Source: Rhodothermia bacterium
Lineage (GTDB): Bacteria > Bacteroidota > Rhodothermia > Rhodothermales > UBA2364
Assembly (NCBI GenBank): GCA_017303715.1
Contig: JAFLBZ010000001.1
Coordinates: 62,001-126,000 of the forward strand
Length of the DNA: 64,000 nucleotides
Direction of reading: 5' to 3'
The position numbers were made by a program, and so were the translations under genes. Shown here piece after piece: positions 45,702 to 54,597 of the stretch. The notes under the pieces are model-generated. The model was not told the origin of the DNA. It did no database searches and saw only the letters and a list, made by a program, of their open reading frames with translations. How positions within the stretch are numbered: position 1 is the stretch's first letter; each line of letters starts with the position of its first letter.

Positions 45702-46102
45702 GAGATAGGATTAATCCAAAAGGATGGGGTTTTTGTTGGGCATTTCTTCGTCCAATAAAAACCCCTTTCACTTTCACGGCAACTTCCTTTCTGGCGTGAA
45801 GGTAACCCCATACTTTAGCTTGGGGTTTATGGAACGGATCCACCGTCGGCTTTAGCCGTGACGCAGTAAGGTATCGTTGGGATTCAGAGGCTGTGTAAAA
45901 TGTGTTATCACTTGTTTTTCCTAAGGATAGCTTGTTACACCATTCTACTGCATACTAATCCGTGTGCTTTTGTTCAGAACCAAAAACCTTTTGGTTTGGT
46001 GGGTCTATATCTCCGCACTGAAGGATGGCGTTAATGCGACGTAACTACTCTAACAGCACCTTAATTCCCATAACCCACACCATTTTACGACCAAAAGCGT
46101 CT
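45702..46102. other. Non-coding region with a series of hairpins after lon
   Basis: No gene is seen in these 401 bases. From 45726 there are several stem-loops in a row: 45726-45765, about 45773-45800, 45804-45827 (AACCCCA/TGGGGTT) and 45847-45858 (CGGC/GCCG). There is another at 45978-45996 (AACCAAAA/TTTTGGTT). The first acts as the lon terminator. The others have no T runs and may be structured RNA or repeat relics. Confidence 0.55.
45726..45768 (+). terminator. Terminator of lon
   Basis: GGGGTTTTTGTTGG (45726-45739) pairs with CCAATAAAAACCCC (45752-45765), a 14-bp stem with one wobble, followed by TTT, 25 bases after the lon stop. Confidence 0.75.
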
Positions 46103-47395
46103 CTACGTTGTTCCTAACACAAACGTAGCTTCCGCATGACTTGCCGCGCTTGGTACAAAAGTAGGCGCACCGATTGGAATGGTGGCAATGCCTTCTGGTA
46201 AAGGTATTTCGGGCAAAAGGCCACGATACGCTTCTTCATCGGGGGGGATGGGATTTGGCTCTGCCCAGAGTGTTTCGCGAGGCGTTCGCATCACCACATA
46301 ATCTCCGGCTCGCCCGATCAGATAGGAACGGTTCATGGGCACTTTCCCAAAAGGCGTGTCTAAAACATATTTTGGAATGGCATAACCGCTTGTTTGGCCT
46401 TGCATAGCCTCCATGATGCGCATCCCCTTCTCGATCGAAGTACGAAAAGCCGCCGTTCCCCCAATAAGTTGGGCTTGATACAAATAATATGGGCGAACCC
46501 TGAACGAAACCAGTTTTTCACAAAGTTCCTTCATGGTCGCTGCATCATCGTTGAGCCCTTTTAACAAAACCGCTTGATTACCAACCGGAATCCCACCACG
46601 GAGCAGCTTATCTATGGCTTCTTCCGCTGCTTTGGTCAGTTCTTTGGGGTGATTAAAATGTGTATTTAACCAAACTGGGTGATAATTAGACAACATCTGC
46701 ACCAATTCATCGGTGATTCGGTACGGCAGGGTAACGGGCAATCGCGTACCGAGACGAATGATTTGCAGGTGTGGGATGGCACGCAAGCGACTGATAAGCC
46801 ACGCCAAATTGGTATCGCTAAAGATGAGTGGATCTCCTCCCGTGAGCAAAACATCGCGAATTTCCGAATGTGCTGCTAAATAGTCTATGCCTTCTTGCAA
46901 CTCGGCCTTGTTCATAAAAAAATCCGCATCACCCACCATTCTTTTTCTAAGACAATAACGGCAATAAATAGCACACTCGGCGCTAACACAGAAAGCAACG
47001 CGGTCTTTGTAGTTATGAATCAGGTTTTTTACTGGCGAGTGCGCCACTTCTTCCAAAGGATCAATCACACCAACGATATCGGGCGACATTTCGTTCATAC
47101 GCGGTACAACATGCTGACGAATGGGACAATTCGGATCGTTTGCGTCCATTAATGCAGCATAATAAGGCGTAATGTTCCACCGAAAAATGCCCTCCGTCTC
47201 GCGAATGGCTTGAAATTCGTCTTCGGTAGGCGTAATGTAACGAGACAAGTCTTCTGCATGGTGGATACGGTTGCGCATTTGCCAGCGCCAATTGGTCCAG
47301 TTGGGGTCATTCTGCATATCAATCATAGAAAAAAAGCTGCTTTTGTTTTGGGTTGTGATTCTTCGTGCAACAGTCATTCGATCGAGGTAATTCAC
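46103..47395 (-). CDS. KamA-family radical SAM aminomutase (lysine 2,3-aminomutase-like)
   Basis: A 430-aa radical SAM, PLP-dependent enzyme. The cluster motif C-x3-C-x2-C is at Cys141, Cys145 and Cys148 (CAIYCRYC), followed by RKRMVG. The SAM-binding GGDP follows. The PLP lysine is probably in TPFGKVPM. Compared with clostridial KamA, the lysine-contacting Asp of the CDLSEG segment is replaced by Gln (QAQLIGG), while the second Asp (VLDTP) remains, so the substrate may not be plain lysine. Clear C-terminal catalytic elements remain. The start is uncertain: GTG 47395 is given, and ATG 47377 is the alternative. It lies 9 bases after a secreted protein gene. Confidence 0.85.
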   Translation of the reverse strand: MNYLDRMTVARRITTQNKSSFFSMIDMQNDPNWTNWRWQMRNRIHHAEDLSRYITPTEDEFQAIRETEGIFRWNITPYYAALMDANDPNCPIRQHVVPRMNEMSPDIVGVIDPLEEVAHSPVKNLIHNYKDRVAFCVSAECAIYCRYCLRKRMVGDADFFMNKAELQEGIDYLAAHSEIRDVLLTGGDPLIFSDTNLAWLISRLRAIPHLQIIRLGTRLPVTLPYRITDELVQMLSNYHPVWLNTHFNHPKELTKAAEEAIDKLLRGGIPVGNQAVLLKGLNDDAATMKELCEKLVSFRVRPYYLYQAQLIGGTAAFRTSIEKGMRIMEAMQGQTSGYAIPKYVLDTPFGKVPMNRSYLIGRAGDYVVMRTPRETLWAEPNPIPPDEEAYRGLLPEIPLPEGIATIPIGAPTFVPSAASHAEATFVLGTT

Positions 47396-47404
47396 TCCCC
47401 CGCC

Positions 47405-48160
47405 TTAGCGCTCAAAAAATGCAAAACTTCCATATTGTGCATTGAGTTGAACCACCGTATGAAAGACCTGCCCGCGCATTTTCCGCTTAAACGTCACCGT
47501 CATTTCTGAGCGTTTGACCAGATCAATGCCTTGGAGACGGTCGAAGTAGAGATTTATCACCAAAGGATCGGGGGGCAATGGGCCGCCGGAATCTTCTTCC
47601 ATGGGGAAAGGCATCGGACGAACCAGTCGTGCGGCCAACAAACGGCCATCTCTACGAGACAGCCAGACCTCGGCAGCACGGATAGGGAATGCCGCATTTG
47701 AGGGTTCTAATTTAATTCTAAAGGCGGGATTCCCATCGAAATTTTCCAGTTTTGCATTAGCCCTTGCCGATAAATTCAGCAAAATTCCGGGATTCAGCAC
47801 CCAACTTGCCTGACAAGCCCTACGGAAGCGAGGCCGCCACGCTACTTGTCCGCCAATATCCAAATTGCCCGGATCCTGTACCGGCCGACCATTTAGCGAG
47901 GCACTTGTAAAACGGCGGTTGGGTTCAAAACTTCCTGATTGGCGTGAGATTTTGGCTTCTGTTAACAAATCCCATTTTTCAAACCGATTTTCGATAAGGC
48001 AGCGTGCGGATTCAATGGCCGCCATTTGCTGAAAGCGTTGTATTTCTTGACGTTGGCCGCTTCGCCATTGGTTCCAAAGGTTTTGTGCATTGGGCTGTGC
48101 AGTCACGACGCCAAGGGCAGAAAAGATTAGGAATAACAAAAAGTGGTATCGGTGGGTCAT
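47405..48160 (-). CDS. Secreted hypothetical protein
   Basis: A 251-aa protein with a signal peptide (FLLFLIFSALGVVTAQ). The rest is a single beta-rich domain with basic patches (RQEIQRFQQM, RPRFRRACQAS) and two cysteines, near residues 54 and 115. A segment near the end (AAEVWLSRRDGRLLAARLV) loosely recalls outer-membrane lipoprotein-sorting-like beta sheets, but I cannot assign a family. It precedes the KamA-like gene by 9 bases, so the two are probably co-transcribed. It diverges from the response-regulator gene. Confidence 0.7.
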   Translation of the reverse strand: MTHRYHFLLFLIFSALGVVTAQPNAQNLWNQWRSGQRQEIQRFQQMAAIESARCLIENRFEKWDLLTEAKISRQSGSFEPNRRFTSASLNGRPVQDPGNLDIGGQVAWRPRFRRACQASWVLNPGILLNLSARANAKLENFDGNPAFRIKLEPSNAAFPIRAAEVWLSRRDGRLLAARLVRPMPFPMEEDSGGPLPPDPLVINLYFDRLQGIDLVKRSEMTVTFKRKMRGQVFHTVVQLNAQYGSFAFFER

Positions 48161-48394
48161 AGGATTTTCGGTTTCGCCTTAAAAGAACGAATATCCTTGT
48201 TCAGAAGTTGTCACAAAAGTATGGAATGAACATGGGTTTTTTGTTCACCCCTTCTTTTGGCATGTTGGTTTTTTATATTGACTTATGCAAGCCAACAGGT
48301 AACGTACTTTCCGAGGAAAAGGAAGATGCTCATCGCTTGGCTTGTTGTTAATGAAAAAATAAGGACTTCTCCCTAATTTTACGAAAGGCTTCTT

Positions 48395-49126
48395 ATGAAC
48401 AACCCAAATATTTTATTGGTAGAAGACGATACCGAATTGGCCAAATTGGTCTCTGGACGTTTGCACGACGCCGGCTACGATGTGCGTGTAGTGGGCAATG
48501 GTCCCGACGCCGTAGAAGCGGTGCAAACAAATTTGCCCGATTTATTGCTCTTGGATGTGATGCTACCCGGTTTTGATGGCTTAGAGGTTTGCAGAAGGGT
48601 TCGTGCCCAGTTTCCGCTGCTCTATATCGTGATGTTGACCGCCAGAACGGACGAAATTGACCGAATTGTTGGCTTGGAGGTAGGAGCGGATGACTACATC
48701 ACAAAACCTTTTAGTTTACAAGAATTGGTTGCCCGTATCCGCTCTATTTTGCGAAGAATAAGACTAACGCAAGAATCCAGTCATTCCCAACAACCCAACA
48801 AGGAAATACAAAACGAGGTTATCGTCTTTGATGGCCTCCAACTGGACGTAACGCGGAGGGAAGTGCGGAAAGATGGTCATTTATTGCACTTAACGGTACG
48901 AGAATTTGACCTTTTACTCTTTCTAATGCAAAATCCAGACCGACCCTTCACCCGCGGCCAGTTATTGGAAAAGGTCTGGGATATTCGTTATGAAGGCTAC
49001 GACCGAACGGTGGACTCGCATGTGCAGCGGTTGCGAACCAAAGTTGAACGTGATTCTGAAAATCCTCGCTTTGTTCGGACGGTTTGGGGTTTGGGGTATA
49101 AATTCCAAAGTAAAGAAGAAGATTGA
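48395..49126 (+). CDS. OmpR/PhoB-family response regulator
   Basis: A 243-aa DNA-binding regulator. The receiver domain has the acidic pocket Asp11/Asp12, phosphoacceptor Asp54 (LLLLDVM) and Lys104 (TKPF). The C-terminal winged helix includes LTVREFDLLLFLMQNPDRPF and TVDSHVQRLRTKVE. Its stop overlaps the start of the histidine kinase gene by one base (TGATG), so they form a coupled pair. The target genes are unknown. A leader of about 100 bases contains an AAGCCAA/TTGGCTT inverted repeat that could be an operator. Confidence 0.95.
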   Translation: MNNPNILLVEDDTELAKLVSGRLHDAGYDVRVVGNGPDAVEAVQTNLPDLLLLDVMLPGFDGLEVCRRVRAQFPLLYIVMLTARTDEIDRIVGLEVGADDYITKPFSLQELVARIRSILRRIRLTQESSHSQQPNKEIQNEVIVFDGLQLDVTRREVRKDGHLLHLTVREFDLLLFLMQNPDRPFTRGQLLEKVWDIRYEGYDRTVDSHVQRLRTKVERDSENPRFVRTVWGLGYKFQSKEED

Positions 49127-50667
49127 TGCCTTACCAAACGCCAAACACGCCTCAAAACACCGCTTTAGGCCAATTTTCACTCCGAAAGTCTATTTTTTGG
49201 CGTGTTGCGGGGATTCTTATTGGCGCGCAATTGCTCACGGGTCTTGTGGCGGTAGGCGTAACGGTTTGGATTGCGGCCTCACAAAGTGTAACGTTGGTTC
49301 AAAACAGTGTCGCACTTCAGTTGAACAATCTGGCGGCGGAATTGGAACGAAATGCCACCTTTGATGAAGATGGGAACTTTCAACTCCCGCCTTTTGCCTA
49401 TTTAGACCTCACGGGCAGGCTAAAAGACCCTATTCACTTCTCCGATCGGAACGGACGTCTTTTATCAACTGATGAGATTACCCCTTTACCAGAGGCAAAT
49501 GCTGGTTTTTCGGCAAAAAACAATGGTGTTATCCCAAAAGAAGGTCTTGCTGCGATCCGCGAAAACAATAACTTTATCGTTTTCCCACGGCAACTTTTTC
49601 GTACAGGCCAATCTTGGGGCGTAACGCCTTTTTTCTTTAAAGGTGAATTGGCTGGTGCGATATATGCGCCTTCACTTCGTCAAACCATAGACGGCGAATT
49701 ATCAAGCGTTCGCCAAACCTTTGTTGACGCACTTTTTATTGTCTTGTTGATTGGGGGGATTGTAGCCCTCATCTTAGGCGGCGTTCTGACATGGCGTCTC
49801 GTAGAACCCCTACGCAAAATCACCGGAAAGGTGGAGGCTATCGGGCAAGGAGCCTATGAAACCCGTATTCAACAAACGGGGCGTGATGAACTCGGACGTT
49901 TGGCGATGGCGGTTAACCAGATGGCGGAAGAAGTCGAAAAAAGCGTCGTTACACTCCGCACAACCGATAAGGTAAGGAGAGAGCTGATCGCTAACATTGG
50001 TCACGATTTACGGACGCCCATTGCTGCGGTATTGGGGAATATTGAAGAAGCCGAACGCCATAACCAAGCCCAACAACCCGATGCCAGTCTGGAGGCGCTA
50101 AAAACTGCACACGAACAGGCAAACTACCTTAACCGGCTTCTCCAAGACCTTTTCGAACTCAGTCTTTTCGATGCAGGGCATTATAACCTCCGCTTAGAAC
50201 CCATTCCCTTGAGCGAACTCCTCCACGAAGCCGCACGCGGACACAAACAAGCATTCACTGCGGCTGGGATTACCCTCGCCTTAGACATTCCATCGGGTTT
50301 AAAACCTATACATGCAGATGGGCTTCGTCTGCTCCGCGTCATAGACAATTTGCTCTCCAATGCACGCCGGCATACACCAAAAGGCGGAAAGGTTTGTCTG
50401 GGCGTTAAAGAGGAAAGCCTTCAAATCCTTGTTTTTGTTCAAGATACAGGGATTGGTATGAACCTTGAGGAACTGAACCATGTTTTTGAACGCTATTATC
50501 GTGGTGGAGATGCACGGACGCGCGGCGCACATGGAACGGGCTTGGGGCTTGCCATTTCTAAAGCCATTGTAGAGGCTCATGGTGGCCACCTAATTGCGGA
50601 AAGCACACAAGGTAAAGGCAGCACGTTTACCCTCCAATTGCCTTATCCCGAACAAAAGCAGGCATAA
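49126..50667 (+). CDS. Sensor histidine kinase (HAMP, HisKA, HATPase)
   Basis: A 513-aa inner-membrane sensor. TM1 is at about residues 22-50, followed by a periplasmic sensor domain of about 130 residues, TM2 near 195-220, and HAMP (VEPLRKITGKVEAIGQG). The H-box is NIGHDLRTPIA with phosphoacceptor His293. The N-box is DNLLSNARRHT, and DTGIGMNLEEL and GTGLGLAISKA complete the ATPase domain. The true start is ATG 49126, overlapping the regulator stop by one base, rather than the TTG at 49123. The signal is not identifiable from the sensor domain. Confidence 0.95.
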   Translation: MPYQTPNTPQNTALGQFSLRKSIFWRVAGILIGAQLLTGLVAVGVTVWIAASQSVTLVQNSVALQLNNLAAELERNATFDEDGNFQLPPFAYLDLTGRLKDPIHFSDRNGRLLSTDEITPLPEANAGFSAKNNGVIPKEGLAAIRENNNFIVFPRQLFRTGQSWGVTPFFFKGELAGAIYAPSLRQTIDGELSSVRQTFVDALFIVLLIGGIVALILGGVLTWRLVEPLRKITGKVEAIGQGAYETRIQQTGRDELGRLAMAVNQMAEEVEKSVVTLRTTDKVRRELIANIGHDLRTPIAAVLGNIEEAERHNQAQQPDASLEALKTAHEQANYLNRLLQDLFELSLFDAGHYNLRLEPIPLSELLHEAARGHKQAFTAAGITLALDIPSGLKPIHADGLRLLRVIDNLLSNARRHTPKGGKVCLGVKEESLQILVFVQDTGIGMNLEELNHVFERYYRGGDARTRGAHGTGLGLAISKAIVEAHGGHLIAESTQGKGSTFTLQLPYPEQKQA

Positions 50668-50678
50668 ATCACCGCCCA

Positions 50679-51527
50679 TCACTGATAGGCCAGGCGGACA
50701 ATTACTGGAAAATGGTCGGATAAAAAGTAGCCGCCGGAACGCACATCTGCTCGCACCTGATAATCCAATACGCCAAGTGCTTGATTTACAAAAACATAAT
50801 CTATCCGCCCTGTATAGGATTGTGCAACTTTAAACCCGTTAAACGTCCCTTCTGGGCCAAAAGGAGGTCGTTTGCTGACGAGAAAAGCATCTTGAAAATA
50901 CCCCTGCATTTTTTTGATGGGCGTAGTTTCCGGCGTCAGGTTAAAGTCGCCCATCAACACGACGGGCAAATCTTTTGCAAATTGATGCGCTTTTTGGTTT
51001 AAGAGATCCGCCGCATGAATCCGCGCTTGCATACCTTGATGGTCGAAATGGGTATTAAATACCGCCAACTTTTTTCCCGTTTTAAGGTCTTTGAGAATTA
51101 ACCACGTACAAATCCTATTGAGTGCCGCATCCCAGCCTTTTGAAGGTAATTCGGGCGTTTCGGAGAGCCAAAACGTCCCGCCATCCAATCGGGAAAAGCG
51201 GTCTTTACGGTAATACAGCGCACTAAACTCGCCATTTACTTTGCCATCATCACGTCCTACACCTTCTCTTGCATATAGTGCCAAGCTATCCAAAAATTGC
51301 ACCTGTTCCCATAGTCCTTCTTGGATTCCAAAGAGGTCTGGTTGCTCAAATTGGATGAGACGTTTTACGTCATTTTTACGATTTGGCCAAGCGTTTTGAC
51401 CATCCTCTGGATTGTTGTATCGGATGTTATAGGTCATGGCCTTCAGTACCCTTTGTTCTGGTGTAGGGATACTTTTACAGGCTCCAAGGGCCAACAAAAC
51501 GGGAATCATTACGGTTCTTAGTTGCAT
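50679..51527 (-). CDS. Endonuclease/exonuclease/phosphatase-family lipoprotein
   Basis: A 282-aa lipoprotein (lipobox ALGAC) with the DNase I-like fold. Landmarks are MTYNIRYNN, the Mg ligand in [23 protein letters not shown] and a C-terminal LSDHFPVI with the catalytic His. In this superfamily the activity may be a nuclease or a phosphodiesterase; exported bacterial members often resemble sphingomyelinase or sugar-phosphate phosphatases. It converges with the histidine kinase gene, with an 11-base gap. It diverges from aqpZ. Confidence 0.9.
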   Translation of the reverse strand: MQLRTVMIPVLLALGACKSIPTPEQRVLKAMTYNIRYNNPEDGQNAWPNRKNDVKRLIQFEQPDLFGIQEGLWEQVQFLDSLALYAREGVGRDDGKVNGEFSALYYRKDRFSRLDGGTFWLSETPELPSKGWDAALNRICTWLILKDLKTGKKLAVFNTHFDHQGMQARIHAADLLNQKAHQFAKDLPVVLMGDFNLTPETTPIKKMQGYFQDAFLVSKRPPFGPEGTFNGFKVAQSYTGRIDYVFVNQALGVLDYQVRADVRSGGYFLSDHFPVIVRLAYQ

Positions 51528-51725
51528 GTATTTTTTTGGTTTAGGTACAAGATAAATAATTTTTTGGCCTTGTCTATCTGGTACAAATGCTATAACTTAC
51601 CCATGAAGATCCTGTCAAAAAACGTTTTAAAATCGCAAGATAAAAACAAGTGGAGTCCAGAGCCCACTTCAAAAACGGGGCGGAACCGAAAAGCCAAACG
51701 AGTAGGGATCAAAAAAAATAATGAT

Positions 51726-52403
51726 ATGAAAAATTATCTCTCTGAATTTATTGGAACCTTTTGGCTCGTTTTGGGCGGTTGCGGAAGTGCTATGTTGTCC
51801 GCAGCATTTCCAGAGGTTGGTATTGGGCTTGTGGGCGTTTCGCTCGCTTTTGGCTTAACGGTAGTAACAATCGCTTATTCATTTGGGCATATTTCGGGTG
51901 CGCACCTCAATCCGGCGGTAACCATTGGCCTTTGGATGGGCGGCAGAATTGACGTTAAAGAGGTTTTCCCCTACATCGTTTCCCAAGTTCTGGGAGGCAT
52001 TTTGGCCGCTGCCGTACTCTTCTTGATTGTTACCGGAAATGGCAGCCAAATTGGGGATTTCGCCGCAAACGGTTATGGAGACCATTCTCCGGGCAAATAC
52101 AGCATGGTTGCGGCCATCGTCACCGAGTTCGCCATGACGTTCATGTTTTTACTGGTGATCTTAGGTGCTACGGATAAAAATGCCCCAAATGGTTTTGCAG
52201 GTCTTGCCATAGGTTTAATGCTGACCCTCATCCACCTTATCAGTATTCCCGTTACCAATACATCCGTTAATCCAGCAAGAAGCATTAGCCAAGCCCTTTT
52301 TGTGGGCGGGTGGGCCTTGTCACAACTTTGGTTATTCATCGTTGTTCCGATCGCAGGCGCAGCAGTAGCGGGATTAGTCCACGCTTATTTTAAGTCCGAA
52401 TAA
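51726..52403 (+). CDS. aqpZ: Aquaporin Z (water channel)
   Basis: A 225-aa inner-membrane protein with six helices and the two NPA half-helices (HLNPAVTIG at 62-64, SVNPARSIS at 182-184). The aromatic/Arg selectivity filter matches E. coli AqpZ: Phe42, His170, Thr179 and Arg185, which indicates water rather than glycerol. I start it at ATG 51726, where the conserved [19 protein letters not shown] begins; longer frames up to 51522 are spurious. It is preceded by a possible ribosome site AGTAGGGA. A long palindrome follows the stop. Confidence 0.96.
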   Translation: MKNYLSEFIGTFWLVLGGCGSAMLSAAFPEVGIGLVGVSLAFGLTVVTIAYSFGHISGAHLNPAVTIGLWMGGRIDVKEVFPYIVSQVLGGILAAAVLFLIVTGNGSQIGDFAANGYGDHSPGKYSMVAAIVTEFAMTFMFLLVILGATDKNAPNGFAGLAIGLMLTLIHLISIPVTNTSVNPARSISQALFVGGWALSQLWLFIVVPIAGAAVAGLVHAYFKSE

Positions 52404-52424
52404 CCGCTTAAAACTGTTTTGAGG

Positions 52425-52488
52425 AGGAGGGTTTTTAGAAAAATTTGCACACATTGTATCTTGTATGTGTGGTTCTAAAATCCCTCCT
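52425..52488 (+). repeat. 64-bp imperfect palindrome
   Basis: AGGAGGGTTTTTAGAA (52425-52440) pairs with TTCTAAAATCCCTCCT (52473-52488), 16 positions with one mismatch. Inside, CACACAT (52448-52454) pairs with ATGTGTG (52465-52471). No T run follows. It may be a terminator, an RNA hairpin or a miniature-element relic. Confidence 0.85.
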
Positions 52489-52667
52489 ATTTCAACTATG
52501 GGGGGCAAATTGAAAAAATTTGGTATGCTGTAAAATACCTTCAATAAAATTGATTTGATCAATACGTTTACCGAACTTATAGCGATAGCATCCACATCTC
52601 TCCTTGACCGTTTAGGAAAAAGTGGATCACTTGACGCCCACCTTTATGCGGCCATCTGCATTGTTTC

Positions 52668-52691
52668 ACGCAAAGTCGCAAAGGCGCTAAG
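52668..52691 (+). repeat. Tandem octamer array (ACGCAAAG, TCGCAAAG, GCGCTAAG)
   Basis: Three consecutive 8-mers of one consensus, preceded by C. A more degenerate version lies at 10979-11002 on the minus strand, also in a gap between convergent genes. Confidence 0.65.
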
Positions 52692-52834
52692 ATAAGATTG
52701 ACGGAATTGCCAGAAGATCATATCATTAGAACCATGAACCAGAGCCAATAGTTTTACTAACGTTTAGCAGACCACTAAAGATGAATACAGGTTATATGGC
52801 AGTTCACAAAGGATAACACCCGCACAGTACGCAT

Positions 52835-53557
52835 TTACACCTTTTTATAGACCTCCTCGAAAGGAATCCGCATTCGGTCTCCCCAAACCCCGCCAGCATC
52901 TCGGATGCCGCAAGAAATGACCATATTCACCTCGGCCCCATACGGCAGGTTTAAAATTCGCTTCACATATCGGCTATCAAATCCCTCCATTGGGCAGGTA
53001 TCGTATCCTTCATTTGCCATTGCCAGCATGAAGGTTTGTGCCGCAAGACCACATGTTTTATGCACCACTACCCTAAGGTCACTCTCGGCAACCTGATAAA
53101 AAATCGGGCGGAAAAGTCCGATAAGGTTAACCATGATTTTTCTAAAAAGCCCCAATACACCAAAAAAACGAGCATATAAAAATGGGATCACCCGACCATA
53201 ATACATTTTCCAACGTTTGATTCTTTTTCCCTGCTTTTCGATAGGGCTATTTTTCAAGACATTTTCCGTTTCCAAAGCCATCATTTTTTGCCTTCGGTTT
53301 AGGAATAAGTCTTGTCGGGTTACAAAAACGACCATTTGCTGGGCGGTGGAAGCAGCGGTTTGGTTCAAACATGCGACGGCCATTTTTTTTAGTACTTCTG
53401 CATCCGTAATGTGATAGAACTCCCATAATTGCATATTGGAGCTATTAGGTGATAATGCGGCCAGTTCCAAACAGTTTTTTACCCTCTCTGGATCAATGGG
53501 TTGTGGTTTATAAAGCCGAACCGAACGGCGATAATGGACGATTTCCGGGAAGGTCAT
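52835..53557 (-). CDS. Nitroreductase-family FMN oxidoreductase
   Basis: A 240-aa protein. The start at ATG 53557 (MTFPEIVHYRRSVRLY) is preferred to 53611. RRSVR is the typical FMN-binding N-terminal motif, PNSSNMQ lines the flavin site, and the C-terminal GYDTCPMEGFD and LPYGAEVNMVISCG are family landmarks. A middle insertion of about 50 residues (YYGRVIPFLYARFFGVLGLF region) is hydrophobic and unlike the compact members, so the protein may bind a membrane surface or a lipophilic substrate. The substrate is unknown. It follows proline dehydrogenase on the same strand. Confidence 0.87.
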   Translation of the reverse strand: MTFPEIVHYRRSVRLYKPQPIDPERVKNCLELAALSPNSSNMQLWEFYHITDAEVLKKMAVACLNQTAASTAQQMVVFVTRQDLFLNRRQKMMALETENVLKNSPIEKQGKRIKRWKMYYGRVIPFLYARFFGVLGLFRKIMVNLIGLFRPIFYQVAESDLRVVVHKTCGLAAQTFMLAMANEGYDTCPMEGFDSRYVKRILNLPYGAEVNMVISCGIRDAGGVWGDRMRIPFEEVYKKV

Positions 53558-53586
53558 TGTGTTTAAAGGCAGGTCTTTTTCGGAAA

Positions 53587-53617
53587 ATAAAAAAGGCCAG
53601 TTTTTGATCAACCAGCC
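53587..53617 (-). terminator. Terminator of the proline dehydrogenase gene
   Basis: GGCCAGTT (53595-53602) pairs with AACCAGCC (53610-53617) with two wobble pairs. On the minus strand a T-rich stretch follows. It overlaps the start region of the nitroreductase gene. Confidence 0.65.
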
Positions 53618-53635
53618 AAGGTCTTTAAGGTTTGT

Positions 53636-54487
53636 TTATCCTCTAATCAAATTTTTTAGGATAAACCAAATGTTTTCTTTTCGCTCCCGTAGGCGACGCG
53701 AATAATAGGGCAGCCACTCGGTTCCGTAAGGCACATAAACACGCATGTTATAGACTTTACCGATCTGCTCTTGGGTTTCTGGCCGGATTCCATAAAGCAT
53801 CTGGAACTCGAAGCGCTCTTTGGCAATATTGTGTTCGGCCACATATTTTTTGGTTTCGTTAATCAAGTAATCGTCGTGGGTGGCAATACCCGGATAACGT
53901 GCATGGGTAATCAGTTGCGCCATGTACGTCAGATACCGCTCGCGTATATTGGGCATATCCTGATAAGCCACCGTTGCAGGTTCTTTATAGGCTCCTTTAC
54001 AAAGCCGTACACGGGCATTTAGGTCGCACATTCGTGCAACATCTTCTTGAGTACGGTGCAAATAGGCTTGTAAAACCACCCCAACATGGTCGGGATACGT
54101 GGGATAAACCTTTTCAAAGAGGTCTAATGTGGACTGCGTAATGTCCGAGCCTTCCATATCTAAGCGTACAAAGATATTTTGCTCTTTTGCAACGGTCAGC
54201 ATTTTGTGGAGGTTATCCAGACAAAATTCAGCGTCAATTTTCTGGCCAATCATAGAAAGCTTCATTGAAATATTACAATCTAAGCCGGGGGTTTGGCCAA
54301 TTTGGGTTAACAAATGGAGATAGGTTTGGGTAAAACGGGCCGCCACCTTTCGGTCGCTGACATATTCACCCAATAAGTCTAAAGTAACATGCAGCCCTTT
54401 TTGGTTCAGAGATCGAACCTGTGGCAGTGCTGCTTCTAAGGTTTCGCCAGCCACAAACCGTGAGGCGAGAAAAAATGGCAATCTCAT
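53636..54487 (-). CDS. Proline dehydrogenase (monofunctional PRODH)
   Basis: A 283-aa flavoenzyme that oxidises proline to pyrroline-5-carboxylate. The FAD/proline pocket is seen in VRLDMEGSD, VRLCKGAYKE (the LVKGAY motif, with Cys in place of Val), FEFQMLYGI, and YVPYGTEWLPYYSRRLRER, with the paired Arg residues that bind the carboxylate. Length and lack of an aldehyde-dehydrogenase part mean it is monofunctional; the P5C dehydrogenase gene is not nearby. It lies downstream of the NlpC/P60 gene on the same strand, 110 bases away. Confidence 0.95.
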   Translation of the reverse strand: MRLPFFLASRFVAGETLEAALPQVRSLNQKGLHVTLDLLGEYVSDRKVAARFTQTYLHLLTQIGQTPGLDCNISMKLSMIGQKIDAEFCLDNLHKMLTVAKEQNIFVRLDMEGSDITQSTLDLFEKVYPTYPDHVGVVLQAYLHRTQEDVARMCDLNARVRLCKGAYKEPATVAYQDMPNIRERYLTYMAQLITHARYPGIATHDDYLINETKKYVAEHNIAKERFEFQMLYGIRPETQEQIGKVYNMRVYVPYGTEWLPYYSRRLRERKENIWFILKNLIRG

Positions 54488-54597
54488 ATTTCCGAGTTTA
54501 GTAAGACAAATACTGCCCGTAAATTAGGCTTTTTTCAAGGCAAACACCTAATACCTGATCGAACATTTGGGCTTTTCATCTTCTGAATTAATTTTCT

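Larger units (their letters stand above)
52404..52834. other. 431-base non-coding region holding a long palindrome and an octamer array
   Basis: No gene is seen. It contains a 64-bp imperfect palindrome (52425-52488) and a tandem octamer array (52668-52691). The flanking genes converge, so both elements could lie in the 3' ends of transcripts or in an unannotated RNA. Confidence 0.6.

Noticed and set aside
45880-45900. GAGGCTGTGTAAAAT, similar to the ends of some insertion sequences
   Set aside because: No partner inverted repeat, transposase frame or target duplication seen nearby.
51522-51725. N-terminal extension of AqpZ
   Set aside because: Adds 68 polar and basic residues to a protein whose homologues start at MKNYLSEF; likely read-through of the divergent promoter region.
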